NCBI GenBank assembly: GCA_900770195.1
Contig: CAAGJI010000090.1
Coordinates: 31,814-95,813, forward strand
Source: Oscillospiraceae bacterium
GTDB lineage: Bacteria; Bacillota; Clostridia; Oscillospirales; Ruminococcaceae
Direction: 5' to 3'
Length of the DNA: 64,000 nt
Shown: piece by piece, positions 26,924 through 35,582 of the stretch
Layout of the letters: the number at the start of each line of letters is the position of its first letter
Numbering within the stretch: the first letter of the stretch is position 1
The notes under the pieces: model-generated
Told to the model about the DNA's origin: nothing
Seen by the model: the letters and a program-made list of their open reading frames with translations, nothing else
Databases searched by the model: none
Made by a program: the position numbers and the translations under genes

Positions 26924-28459
26924 ATGAAAAAAATAATTAAACAGATATTCAGTCAAAAGGCACTTTTTATTCTTATGATGCTTATGCAGGTTCTTTTTCT
27001 TGCAGGAAGTGTATGGTTTTTAAGCAAGCATTATGCATTTGTTTATGCATTTATAATTGTTATAGATGTGCTGCTGTATCTTTATATTTCAAACAGCAAG
27101 GAAAGGCTTGCATATAAATCTATGTGGCTTGCCATAATAATGCTTGTACCGCTTTTTGGCGGACTTGCTTATTTGTTTTTGAGAAATCAGGTAGGCAGAA
27201 GAATATTTTCTAAAAATCAGATTCAAAAAGTTCAGGAGATAAGAGAACATATCCCTGTTAACAGAAAATGTTTATTTGACCTTGAAAAAGATGATGTGGA
27301 ATTGGCTAATTTAAGCAAATATCTGTATCATTATGCAGGCTTTCCTGTTTACCATAATACGGAGGTTACATATCTTCCTGTAGGTGAAACATGGTTTGAA
27401 AAAATGAAAGAGGAACTTTCAAAGGCAAAACATTATATTTTTCTTGAATATTTTATAATTACAGAGGGTGTTCTTTGGGACGGGATACTTGAAATAATAA
27501 AACAAAAGGCACTTCAGGGTGTTGATGTAAGAATATTTTATGATGGTATAGGTACAGGTTTTGTAACATCAAAAAAACATTTTAAAGAACTTGAAAAATA
27601 TGGAATAAAAACCAAAATCTTCAATTCATTCAGACCTTTCCTTTCAACGGTTCAGAACAACCGCGACCACAGAAAAATAACTGTTATAGACGGTGTTTGT
27701 GCATTTAACGGCGGTACAAATCTTGCTGATGAATATATAAATGAAAAAAAGAGATTCGGACATTGGAAAGATACGGCTGTTATGGTAAAAGGAGATGCGG
27801 CAATAAGTTATGCTGCAATGTTTTTGCAGTTATGGGAAACAACATCTATATCAGCTAAAACTTTTGAATATATTGTTCCGAAAGATGATGTTCGACCAAA
27901 AATAAAAAATGATGCATTTGTTCAGCCTTATTCAGACAGTCCTCTTGATACGGAGGATATAGGAAAATTTGTTTATCTTGACCTTATAAATATGGCAAAA
28001 AGAAAAATATGCATAACAACGCCTTATCTTATACCTGATGATGAACTTCTGACAGCACTTGAACTTGCAGCAAAAAAAGGTGTTGATGTTTCAATAATAA
28101 CACCGCATCACCCTGACAAATGGTATGTATATCAGATAGCCTGGAATTATTATGAAAAATTAATAGATTACGGAGTTAAGATATACGAGTATTTACCCGG
28201 TTTTATTCACGCAAAAAGTTTTCTGATTGATGATGAAAAGGCAGTTGTGGGAACGATAAATCTTGATTACAGAAGTCTTTTTCTTCATTTTGAATGCGGA
28301 ACATTCTTCTACAATTGCAAAGCAGTTGAACAATTGAAAAATGATTGTGATGAAACGCTTAAAAAATGTGTTATGATAAAAAAAGAGGATTGCCAGAAAC
28401 GTTCTTTCATAAAAAAACTTATCGGAAATATTTTAAGTATCTTTGCACCGCTTTTATAA
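26924..28459 (+). CDS. cls: Cardiolipin synthase (phospholipase D family)
   Basis: This enzyme makes cardiolipin from two phosphatidylglycerols in the membrane, 511 residues. Three N-terminal membrane segments (about 12-33, 39-58, 66-88) precede two PLD domains with HKD motifs: HRKITVID beginning at His249 and HAKSFLID beginning at His429. The family motif NLDYRSLFLHFECG follows the second. The ribosome-binding site upstream is moderate (GTGAGG). It is the last gene of the run, since a hairpin follows. Confidence 0.93.
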   Translation: MKKIIKQIFSQKALFILMMLMQVLFLAGSVWFLSKHYAFVYAFIIVIDVLLYLYISNSKERLAYKSMWLAIIMLVPLFGGLAYLFLRNQVGRRIFSKNQIQKVQEIREHIPVNRKCLFDLEKDDVELANLSKYLYHYAGFPVYHNTEVTYLPVGETWFEKMKEELSKAKHYIFLEYFIITEGVLWDGILEIIKQKALQGVDVRIFYDGIGTGFVTSKKHFKELEKYGIKTKIFNSFRPFLSTVQNNRDHRKITVIDGVCAFNGGTNLADEYINEKKRFGHWKDTAVMVKGDAAISYAAMFLQLWETTSISAKTFEYIVPKDDVRPKIKNDAFVQPYSDSPLDTEDIGKFVYLDLINMAKRKICITTPYLIPDDELLTALELAAKKGVDVSIITPHHPDKWYVYQIAWNYYEKLIDYGVKIYEYLPGFIHAKSFLIDDEKAVVGTINLDYRSLFLHFECGTFFYNCKAVEQLKNDCDETLKKCVMIKKEDCQKRSFIKKLIGNILSIFAPLL

Positions 28460-28476
28460 TAATTAAAAACTTTAGG

Positions 28477-28500
28477 AATTAAGGTATTGTCTTAATTTTT
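28477..28500 (+). terminator. Hairpin after cls
   Basis: A 7-bp AT-rich stem, AATTAAG with CTTAATT, with a 7-base loop and a following T run. It is weak by stem energy but placed between cls and a new promoter. Confidence 0.5.
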
Positions 28501-28518
28501 AATTAAATAGATAGTAAC

Positions 28519-28547
28519 TTGACAAAAAGGTTTTAAATTGGTATAAT
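28519..28547 (+). promoter_or_regulatory. Promoter for the Mrp gene
   Basis: Consensus -35 TTGACA (28519-28524), 17-base spacer and consensus -10 TATAAT (28542-28547). This is one of the strongest-looking promoters in the window. Confidence 0.85.
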
Positions 28548-28607
28548 AATCATAGTTGAATATAGGTAATTAACCTGTATTCATTATAAAAAAACGGAGG
28601 TAAAAAA

Positions 28608-29432
28608 ATGAGCGAATGTACACATAACTGTGAATCTTGCGGTGAATCATCATGCGGTGAAAGAAAACAGCAGAGTTTAAAAGTTGACCCGAATCCAAAA
28701 AGCAGCGTTAAAAAAGTTATTGGTGTTGTAAGCGGTAAAGGCGGGGTAGGTAAATCTCTTGTTACTTCACTTCTTGCATCATGTCTTAACAAAAAAGGTC
28801 TTCATGTAGGAATTATGGATGCTGATATAACAGGTCCTTCAATCCCGAAAATTTTCGGACTTCACGAAAAAGCAGCTGGCGATGACGACGGACTTTATCC
28901 TGTTAAAACAATTACAGGTATTGATGTTATGTCAATAAATCTTCTTCTTGAAAATGAAACTGACCCTGTTATATGGAGAGGTCCTGTTATTGGAGGAGTT
29001 GTTAAACAGTTCTGGACAGATGTAATCTGGAAAGATATAGATTGTCTTATGGTTGATATGCCGCCGGGAACAGGCGATGTTCCGCTTTCAGTATTCCAGA
29101 TGATGCCAGTTGACGGAATTGTAATTGTCACATCACCGCAGGAACTTGTTTCGATGATAGTTGAGAAAGCGGTTAAAATGGCAGGTATGATGAATGTTCC
29201 TATACTTGGAATTGTTGAAAATATGAGTTATCTTGAATGTCCTGATTGCGGCAAAAAAATATCTGTTTTTGGTGAAAGCAATGTTGACAGCATTTCAAAA
29301 CAGTACAATATACCTGTACTTGCAAAAATTCCGATAGACCCTGCAATTGCGGAAAGTTGTGATGGCGGTGCAGTTGAACTCCTCAAAGCTGATTATATGA
29401 ATGAAGCTGTTGAAAAAATTGTGGAATTATAA
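28608..29432 (+). CDS. Mrp/ApbC-type iron-sulfur carrier ATPase
   Basis: A P-loop NTPase of the Mrp/NBP35 family involved in Fe-S cluster delivery, 274 residues. The N-terminus has a Cys cluster (Cys4, 8, 11, 16) like NBP35. The deviant Walker A is SGKGGVGKS, the switch region is MVDMPPGTGDVP, and a CPDC pair near residue 205 fits the shared Fe-S site. It acts in the cytoplasm. It has its own promoter, a CGGAGG ribosome-binding site and a strong terminator, so it is monocistronic. Confidence 0.92.
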   Translation: MSECTHNCESCGESSCGERKQQSLKVDPNPKSSVKKVIGVVSGKGGVGKSLVTSLLASCLNKKGLHVGIMDADITGPSIPKIFGLHEKAAGDDDGLYPVKTITGIDVMSINLLLENETDPVIWRGPVIGGVVKQFWTDVIWKDIDCLMVDMPPGTGDVPLSVFQMMPVDGIVIVTSPQELVSMIVEKAVKMAGMMNVPILGIVENMSYLECPDCGKKISVFGESNVDSISKQYNIPVLAKIPIDPAIAESCDGGAVELLKADYMNEAVEKIVEL

Positions 29433-29448
29433 AAAATAAAGTAATGAA

Positions 29449-29486
29449 AAATTTCCTGAAATTTAGAAATTTCAGGAAATTTTTTG
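29449..29486 (+). terminator. Strong intrinsic terminator after the Mrp gene
   Basis: A perfect 15-bp stem (29449-29463 with 29468-29482) with the tetraloop TAGA and a run of T residues running out of the 3' arm. Confidence 0.85.
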
Positions 29487-29493
29487 CTTTCTC

Positions 29494-29522
29494 TTGAACT
29501 TTTTTGTTAAAAATGGTATAAT
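29494..29522 (+). promoter_or_regulatory. Promoter for the XRE-type gene
   Basis: A -35 TTGAAC (29494-29499), 17-base spacer and consensus -10 TATAAT (29517-29522). It begins only a few bases after the preceding terminator. Confidence 0.7.
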
Positions 29523-29530
29523 TATATCGG

Positions 29531-29549
29531 TATACTTTTGTTAAGTATA
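29531..29549. promoter_or_regulatory. Inverted repeat at the predicted transcription start (candidate operator)
   Basis: TATACTT and AAGTATA form a perfect 7-bp inverted repeat with a 5-base spacer, just downstream of the -10 box. A protein bound here would block transcription, so autoregulation by the encoded HTH protein is an attractive but untested idea. Confidence 0.4.
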
Positions 29550-29623
29550 AGAAAATGAGATTTGGTATAAATACTGCGACAGCAATGTGCGGCTGTTTGG
29601 CAGGAAAAAGGAGAAAAATTTTA

Positions 29624-31039
29624 ATGAAGGAGTTTTGTGATATTTTTTCAGATTTGATTGAGAGGAGTGGTATTAAACAAAAGGAAATTGCTGAAATACT
29701 CGATGTTAAAGCACCATATTTAAGTAAACTTAAAAGTGGAAAACTTTTGCCTCCTGATTTTTCAGTTGTTCAGAAAATATCTGACAGATTGAATCTTGAT
29801 GATGATGAAACAGAAGAACTTGTAAAAGCATATAAAAAGTCGAAATTTGGCGAAAGTTATATTAAGCTTGAAAAAGCAATAAGTAAAATGTTCAGTGCGG
29901 ATTTTTACGCTGATTCCGAAAAAGTTACATATGAAAAACCGTTTATAAAAAAGGAAAACGGTGTTATTGAGGAAAAATCTGAAACGAAAAAATATATGGT
30001 CAAAGTTTTAAAAGGGAAAAATCCCAAAATTTTTTATGACCCGAGAAATAGTGAAGTCAAAAAAGTTCTTGAAAATTCCCTGTCTGAAATTAATGGAAGA
30101 ATAAAATGTTTCTTTTTCATAAACAACAATAAATGCAACGATTATATTAACATAAATGCTGAAATATTGGCGGGAGTTTTGCCTCTTATAATGAAAAATA
30201 AAATTGACTTTCGTTATTCCGCAAGGGATTTTTCAAATAATAATATCAATGCACAATTTCCATATTGCGTTTCTAATTGCAATGAACAGCTTTTTTTAAG
30301 TGAAGACCTGAAAAAATCAATTTATATTACTGAACCTGATATAGTTGAACTTTGCAACAATAATTATGAAAGAACATATGATTCATTAAGTGAACTTTGC
30401 CTTTATTTTGATGATCCTGTTGATTTTATGAAAACAATTAACTGTACAAAAATTATGGATAATAATTCTTTTAAAGAGAATGATATTATTTCAATAGGTT
30501 ATTATCCATGTGTAACTTTGGGTGCAAGGTTCGATGAAATGACAAGGTATGTCGGAAATTACGATAAAAAAGATGTACTTCTGGATTCATATGAAAAAGT
30601 TTTAAATAATATCTATTCCAGATGCAGAAAATTAAATTGTCTGTGTCTGTCTGAGGGTGTAAAAGAATTTTTGCATAGTGATGAATATATTTTGTTTAAT
30701 GAGAGTATGTCGAAAAATCTGCCTAAACAATTCAGGCATAAAGTGCTTAGCAGAGTTCTTGATGTATGCTGTCAGAGTCCAAAAATCAATTACAGGGTTA
30801 TAAAATCCAAAGCAACAAATTTTTTGAAAAATTTTGAAGCTGAAATTTTTTCAGATGGCAAACTGTTGATTTTTTATATGATGGATAATGAAGTTAAAAG
30901 CATTATTTTCAACAATGAAGAGTTTATACATCCAATTGTTTCGTATTGTAAATCTCTTGCAGATATGAATGTGATTTGTTCAAATGAAGAAAGCTGTAAT
31001 TTTATGAAAGATGAAATGAAAAAAGCAGCTTTAAAATAA
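29624..31039 (+). CDS. XRE-type HTH protein with large uncharacterised C-terminal region
   Basis: A 471-residue protein. Residues about 5-65 form a Cro/C1-type helix-turn-helix: IKQKEIAEILDVKAPYLSKL. The remaining 400 residues match no family I recognise. They are soluble in character, rich in Asn and Lys, with scattered cysteines and no membrane segment. The start at ATG 29624 follows AAGGAG; the frame is open further upstream to 29555 but without a good ribosome-binding site. It is monocistronic, with its own promoter, a palindrome at the predicted start and a shared terminator with the convergent alarmone synthetase. A regulator with a sensory C-terminal domain is the simplest reading. Confidence 0.6.
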   Translation: MKEFCDIFSDLIERSGIKQKEIAEILDVKAPYLSKLKSGKLLPPDFSVVQKISDRLNLDDDETEELVKAYKKSKFGESYIKLEKAISKMFSADFYADSEKVTYEKPFIKKENGVIEEKSETKKYMVKVLKGKNPKIFYDPRNSEVKKVLENSLSEINGRIKCFFFINNNKCNDYININAEILAGVLPLIMKNKIDFRYSARDFSNNNINAQFPYCVSNCNEQLFLSEDLKKSIYITEPDIVELCNNNYERTYDSLSELCLYFDDPVDFMKTINCTKIMDNNSFKENDIISIGYYPCVTLGARFDEMTRYVGNYDKKDVLLDSYEKVLNNIYSRCRKLNCLCLSEGVKEFLHSDEYILFNESMSKNLPKQFRHKVLSRVLDVCCQSPKINYRVIKSKATNFLKNFEAEIFSDGKLLIFYMMDNEVKSIIFNNEEFIHPIVSYCKSLADMNVICSNEESCNFMKDEMKKAALK

Positions 31040-31040
31040 G

Positions 31041-31063
31041 ATGCAGGGAAGACTGCCCTGCAT
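31041..31063. terminator. Bidirectional terminator between the XRE and alarmone synthetase genes
   Basis: An 8-bp stem, ATGCAGGG with CCCTGCAT, and a 7-base loop. T-rich stretches flank it in both directions, so it can serve both convergent genes. Confidence 0.65.
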
Positions 31064-31066
31064 TTG

Positions 31067-31738
31067 TCATATTTTATTTATTTCATTGAATATTCTTTGC
31101 ATTTTTTCATCGGTTTCGGCTATTGTTTCAGCACATTCCGTCAGTGTATCTGTTATTTCAGATGAAATTGAAGCTTTTGTTTTGTATCTTAACTGATGTT
31201 CAAGGCTTGCCCAGAAATCCATTGCAATTGTTCTAAGCTGTATTTCAACAGGTGCGAACTGTTTGCGGTTTTGTGTGTAAACAGGTACATTTAAAATTAT
31301 ATGCAGACTTCTGTAGCCATTTGGTTTTGGATTTTTTATGTAATCTTTTACTTTTAAAAGTCTGAATTCATCATGAAGCATAAGGAGTTCGGCAACTGCG
31401 TAAACATCGTTTATATAACAGCATATAACACGTATTCCTGCAATATCCTGAAGATTTCTCATTGCAGATTTAACAGAAACAGGAAGATTTTTTTTCTGAA
31501 GTTTCTGAATTATACTTTGCGGAGATTTTACTCTTGACTCTATGCTGTGTATAGGGTTACGCTGAAATTTCATCTGAAATTCGTTGTCAAATATGTTCAG
31601 ATGGGTTTTGACAATTTCAGTTGCAGAGTCATAGAGATGTTCAAGATTCATAAACTCATAAAATGTTTTTGTTATCTGGTCTTCGTTGTCAGATGATATG
31701 TTTTTCATTGCATCAAGATAAAATTTCTGATCGTCCAT
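31067..31738 (-). CDS. Small alarmone synthetase (RelQ/RelP-type GTP pyrophosphokinase)
   Basis: A single-domain (p)ppGpp synthetase of 223 residues. It lacks the HD hydrolase and ACT domains of long Rel proteins. Synthetase motifs include the region AGIRVICCYINDVY (about 97-110), the G-loop-like YIKNPKPNGYRSLHI and EIQLRT. It makes alarmone from ATP and GTP/GDP during stress in the cytoplasm. GGAGG precedes the start on the minus strand, and a TATAAT-like -10 lies about 50 bases upstream. RelQ and RelP cannot be told apart here. Confidence 0.9.
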   Translation of the reverse strand: MDDQKFYLDAMKNISSDNEDQITKTFYEFMNLEHLYDSATEIVKTHLNIFDNEFQMKFQRNPIHSIESRVKSPQSIIQKLQKKNLPVSVKSAMRNLQDIAGIRVICCYINDVYAVAELLMLHDEFRLLKVKDYIKNPKPNGYRSLHIILNVPVYTQNRKQFAPVEIQLRTIAMDFWASLEHQLRYKTKASISSEITDTLTECAETIAETDEKMQRIFNEINKI

Positions 31739-31936
31739 TATTTACCTCCATAAAAATTTGCAGATTTTATTTTGTTAAATTATAACATTTGAATTTGTTT
31801 TAAAAATCATAAAATTAAGAAAATTAAGTGAAAAATACAAATCATCGTAAGTCTGTAACTTTTGTCAGACTGTAAATTTTACGAAAATAAATATGAAAAG
31901 CAAAAAAAATTTACTTTTTTTTCATTATTTTACATA

Positions 31937-31965
31937 ATGACAAATTGATTTAAATATGTTATAAT
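31937..31965 (+). promoter_or_regulatory. Promoter for the sugar transferase gene
   Basis: -35 ATGACA (31937-31942), 17-base spacer and -10 TATAAT (31960-31965). The rest of the divergent spacer (31739-31936) is AT-rich and shows no other element I can name. Confidence 0.6.
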
Positions 31966-32034
31966 AGAAAAAGTCGCTTATAAATATAATTGAAAATTGA
32001 TTTTACATATATAATCTTGAGAGGAGAGTTTGTT

Positions 32035-33447
32035 TTGTACGTAAAAAGGGCAAACAGGTATAGTCTGCTTTTAAGTATATCTGATATTTTGATAGCTGCA
32101 ATTGTTTCGGTCATTGCACATTTTTTCACTTATGGAAATATATCAATAAGTGAATTGTATTCGCCAACAACGATTTATCTTTGCGGATGTATTGCAATTT
32201 CCGGTAATATGGCAAGACTTTATCATAAATTTGTTGACAGAGGGTATGCCAAAGAATTTACAAACATAGTCAAACAATATTTTATTGAAGCGTTATTTAT
32301 GATACTTTATGGCTTTGAAAGATTTGTTTGGAAAGATACTCAGTTCGGAGCAATATTTGTAATTCTTGCTGTGGTTTTAACTTTTGGAATAAGAATTGGT
32401 CTTAAAAATCTTATTAAACTTTATTTCAGCAAGAAAAATCATTGCAGAAACCTTATGATAGCAACTACACTTGACAGAGTTGAAAAAACCGTCAATCACT
32501 TTTTGAGTAATGAAGATATAGATTTTAATGTATTTTCGCTGACTGTTATTGATGCTCCTGACAACTATATAGGCAAGGAAATTCAGGGAATAAAAATTGC
32601 AGCAAATATGAATAATATTGCTGAATATTCAGTTAAAGCACCTATCGACGAAGTTTATGTAAATATTGGTTATCATAACAGTTCAATGCAGAAAGTAATA
32701 GAAATGTTTGAAGTTATGGGTGCAACTGTTCATGTTGAACTTAACTGTCTTAATTTCAGACTTCCTAATGCAAGAATAGAAAAAATATCGGGTACAAGTG
32801 TTCTTACAATAAGCAACAACATAATTTCGTCATATCAGGCGGTAATAAAAAGGCTTATGGATATTGTTGGTGGATTTATCGGCTGTATTATAACTTTGCT
32901 TCTTTGTATTTTTATTGTTCCTGCGATAAAAATTGCTGACAAAGGTCCTGCATTTTTCTCTCAGACACGAATAGGCAAGAACGGAAGAAAATTTAAAATG
33001 TATAAGTTCAGATCTATGTATATGGACGCTGAAGAAAGAAAAAAGGAACTTATGGAGTCGGACAGCAATGAAATGGGCAGCGATATGATGTTCAAAATGA
33101 AAAATGACCCAAGAATTATTCCTAAAATAGGTAATTTTATAAGAAATACTTCAATCGATGAATTTCCTCAGTTTTTCAATGTTTTAAAAGGAGATATGTC
33201 GCTTGTCGGTACAAGACCTCCTACGGAAGATGAATTTAAAAAATATTCTCTTCATCACAAAAACAGACTTTCATTCAAGCCGGGAATAACAGGTATGTGG
33301 CAGGTTTCAGGCAGAAGCGATATAACTGATTTTGAAGAAATAGTAAGACTTGATTCTGAATATATAGCAAATTGGTCAGTCGGTATGGATATAAAAATAA
33401 TATTCAAGACAATTGTTAATGTCATTGCACGAAAAGGTGCTGAATAA
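32035..33447 (+). CDS. Polyprenyl-phosphate sugar-1-phosphate transferase
   Basis: A 470-residue initiating transferase of exopolysaccharide or capsule synthesis (WcaJ/PglC superfamily, long form). Four or five N-terminal membrane segments (about 10-125) are followed by a Rossmann-like middle region (about 130-260) and, after another membrane helix (about 280-302), the catalytic sugar-transferase domain. That domain has KMYKFRSM, NTSIDEFPQFFNVL, SLVGTRPP and GITGMWQVSGR. The start is TTG 32035, spaced correctly from GAGGAG; the frame is open upstream to 31990. No other polysaccharide genes adjoin it, so it may initiate a pathway encoded elsewhere. Confidence 0.88.
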   Translation: MYVKRANRYSLLLSISDILIAAIVSVIAHFFTYGNISISELYSPTTIYLCGCIAISGNMARLYHKFVDRGYAKEFTNIVKQYFIEALFMILYGFERFVWKDTQFGAIFVILAVVLTFGIRIGLKNLIKLYFSKKNHCRNLMIATTLDRVEKTVNHFLSNEDIDFNVFSLTVIDAPDNYIGKEIQGIKIAANMNNIAEYSVKAPIDEVYVNIGYHNSSMQKVIEMFEVMGATVHVELNCLNFRLPNARIEKISGTSVLTISNNIISSYQAVIKRLMDIVGGFIGCIITLLLCIFIVPAIKIADKGPAFFSQTRIGKNGRKFKMYKFRSMYMDAEERKKELMESDSNEMGSDMMFKMKNDPRIIPKIGNFIRNTSIDEFPQFFNVLKGDMSLVGTRPPTEDEFKKYSLHHKNRLSFKPGITGMWQVSGRSDITDFEEIVRLDSEYIANWSVGMDIKIIFKTIVNVIARKGAE

Positions 33448-33534
33448 ATGTACACAAAAAACATTTTACTTTATTGTACAAATTGTGCATATAGGCAATA
33501 AATTTGTAAAAATTGTAACTTGTAAAAAAAACAC

Positions 33535-33563
33535 TTTACATTTTTTTCAGTTTGTGATATAAT
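33535..33563 (+). promoter_or_regulatory. Promoter of the pyrimidine operon
   Basis: -35 TTTACA (33535-33540), 17-base spacer and consensus -10 TATAAT (33558-33563). Transcription would begin near 33570 and produce a leader of about 175 bases. Confidence 0.75.
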
Positions 33564-33579
33564 AAACGGTGAAATAAAT

Positions 33580-33617
33580 AGTCCTTTAAAATTATCCTGT
33601 GAGATAACAAGGCATTA
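33580..33617 (+). promoter_or_regulatory. PyrR-binding element of the leader RNA
   Basis: The leader contains TCCTTT, then ATCCTGTGAGATAACAAGG. This matches the general form of PyrR-binding loops (a CCNGNGAG-type loop closed by a CCTT/AAGG helix). It lies upstream of a terminator and of pyrR itself, the standard layout for uridine-nucleotide-dependent attenuation. The competing antiterminator was not folded. Confidence 0.7.
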
Positions 33618-33690
33618 GTTAATTGATTGAATATACATAAGGTATAAATGGGTTAAGTGTATATAAATATATATTCTTGATTTGTGATTA

Positions 33691-33726
33691 GCGGTGCTGC
33701 TTGTTTGACAGGCGGCACTTTTTTTT
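33691..33726 (+). terminator. Attenuator terminator before pyrR
   Basis: GTGCTGCT (33694-33701) pairs with GGCGGCAC (33711-33718) with G-U pairs and is followed by eight T residues, all before the pyrR start. With the PyrR element upstream it forms the attenuation switch. Confidence 0.75.
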
Positions 33727-33747
33727 GTTGCTTTTATGGAGGTTGTA

Positions 33748-34278
33748 TTGAAAAAGAAAGCTGAAATAATGGATGAAAACACAATAAGGCGTGCTATAAG
33801 CAGAATTACATATGAAATTCTGGAAAGAAATGGCGGTGCTGAGAATATTTGTGTTATTGGTATTCTCTCAAGAGGTGCAGTTCTTGCAAAGAGAATAACA
33901 GATAAAATAAAAGAACTTGAAAAAGTTGATGTTCCGTTTGGAATACTTGACATAACACATTACAGAGATGATGCAAAAAGTGAGGCTGAATCGGAAAAAA
34001 CTGTTATAAACTTTGATGTTAGAGACAAAAGAGTTATACTTGTTGACGATGTTATGTACACGGGCAGAAGTACGAGGGCAGCACTTGATGCGATAATATC
34101 ACGAGGCAGACCGCAGTCAATACAGCTTGCTGTTTTAATTGACAGAGGTCACAGAGAATTGCCTGTACGGCCTGACTATGTTGGAAAAAATGTTCCGACA
34201 GCAAAAGATGAAATAGTTAAAGTTATGGTAAGCGAAAAAGACGGAGAAGACAAAGTTGTAATATATACTATGCAGTAA
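33748..34278 (+). CDS. pyrR: Pyr operon RNA-binding attenuator / uracil phosphoribosyltransferase
   Basis: A 176-residue protein close to the usual PyrR length. The PRPP-binding signature VILVDDVMYTGRSTRAAL lies near residues 90-107, and ILSRGAVLAKRI and VLIDRGHRELPVR are family features. With UMP bound, PyrR binds the leader RNA and promotes termination. The start is TTG 33748, placed correctly behind GGAGG; the in-frame ATG at 33736 overlaps that ribosome-binding site and would be poorly initiated. It is the first gene of the operon and is preceded by its own target. Confidence 0.93.
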   Translation: MKKKAEIMDENTIRRAISRITYEILERNGGAENICVIGILSRGAVLAKRITDKIKELEKVDVPFGILDITHYRDDAKSEAESEKTVINFDVRDKRVILVDDVMYTGRSTRAALDAIISRGRPQSIQLAVLIDRGHRELPVRPDYVGKNVPTAKDEIVKVMVSEKDGEDKVVIYTMQ

Positions 34279-34291
34279 AAGGAGGCAGGAA

Positions 34292-35560
34292 ATGCAGAGT
34301 GTTCTTATAAAAAATGCAAGAATAGTTGACGCAAATACAGACGTCGTTTCAGATTTATTTGTTGTGAACGGTAAAATAAGCGAGATGGGAAAAAAACTTG
34401 ATAAGTCAGCGGATGAAGTTATTGATGCATCAGGAAAAATTCTTATGCCGGGGCTTTTTGATATGCATGTTCATTTTCGTGAACCCGGATTTGAATACAA
34501 AGAAACGGTTAAAACAGGCTGTGACGCTGCTATACACGGCGGTGTAACGGGTGTTGCATGTATGCCTAATACAAAACCGGTTACAGACAGCAAAGAAATT
34601 ATAGAGCATATAATAAACGAATCAAAAGGCACAGGTGTTAAGGTTTATCCTATTGCAAGCACAACTTGCGGAATGAAAGGTGAAAAGCTTTCAGACTATG
34701 CTGAACTTAAAAAAGCAGGTGCAATTGCAGTTTCAGATGATGGAAGACCTGTTGAAAATTTCAAGGTTATGAGAGAGGCACTTAAAAAAGCAGAAGCAAA
34801 CGATATGCTTATAATATCACATTGCGAAGACCTTGCAATAATTGACGGCGGTATTATGAATGAAGGCGAAATATCCCGAAAACTCGGCGTAAAAGGTATG
34901 GACAGGCTTTCTGAAAATATGATTACAATTCGTGAAATGCTTCTTGCATATGAAACAAATACAAGAATACATATTGCACATGTAAGCACAAAGGAATGTG
35001 TTGATGCAATAAGATTTGCAAAGTCAAAGGGAGTTAAAGTAACCTGCGAAACAGCACCTCATTATTTTATGCTGACAGATGAAAAACTTCTTGCAAGAGA
35101 TGCAGATTTCAGAATGAATCCTCCTCTCAGAGAAAAAGCCGATGTTCAGGCGATACTTGAAGGCATAGAAGATGGTGCAATAGATGCAATTGTGACAGAT
35201 CACGCACCTCATGCAGCGGAAGAAAAGAAAGATTTTGAAACTGCACCGAATGGTGTTGTAGGACTTGAAACATCACTTGCGGCAACACTCACAGCTTTAT
35301 ATCACACAGGAAAATGTGATTTGAAGAAAATTTGCAGACTTATGAGTGATACTCCACGCAGGCTGCTTGGAATTGAACCTCTTAATATATGTCCTGGAAA
35401 TAAGGCGGAATTTATTCTGGTTGACCCTGACGAAGAATGGATGGTTGAACCTGAAAAACTTCATTCAAAGTCACACAACACAGTTTTCAAAGGTATGACT
35501 TTAAAGGGTAAAGTTAAATATGTTTATTCAGATAATACACTCAGAAATCTGAGCTTATAA
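34292..35560 (+). CDS. pyrC: Dihydroorotase
   Basis: A zinc amidohydrolase closing carbamoyl-aspartate to dihydroorotate, 422 residues. Metal ligands are in DMHVHFREPG near residue 57, SHCED, HIAHVS and the C-terminal TDHAPHAAEEK. The carboxylated-Lys position of class II enzymes is replaced by the class I arrangement typical of Bacillus PyrC. It is preceded by AAAGGAGG, 13 bases after pyrR. Confidence 0.95.
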   Translation: MQSVLIKNARIVDANTDVVSDLFVVNGKISEMGKKLDKSADEVIDASGKILMPGLFDMHVHFREPGFEYKETVKTGCDAAIHGGVTGVACMPNTKPVTDSKEIIEHIINESKGTGVKVYPIASTTCGMKGEKLSDYAELKKAGAIAVSDDGRPVENFKVMREALKKAEANDMLIISHCEDLAIIDGGIMNEGEISRKLGVKGMDRLSENMITIREMLLAYETNTRIHIAHVSTKECVDAIRFAKSKGVKVTCETAPHYFMLTDEKLLARDADFRMNPPLREKADVQAILEGIEDGAIDAIVTDHAPHAAEEKKDFETAPNGVVGLETSLAATLTALYHTGKCDLKKICRLMSDTPRRLLGIEPLNICPGNKAEFILVDPDEEWMVEPEKLHSKSHNTVFKGMTLKGKVKYVYSDNTLRNLSL

Positions 35561-35582
35561 TAATTTACAAAGGAGAAAAACA

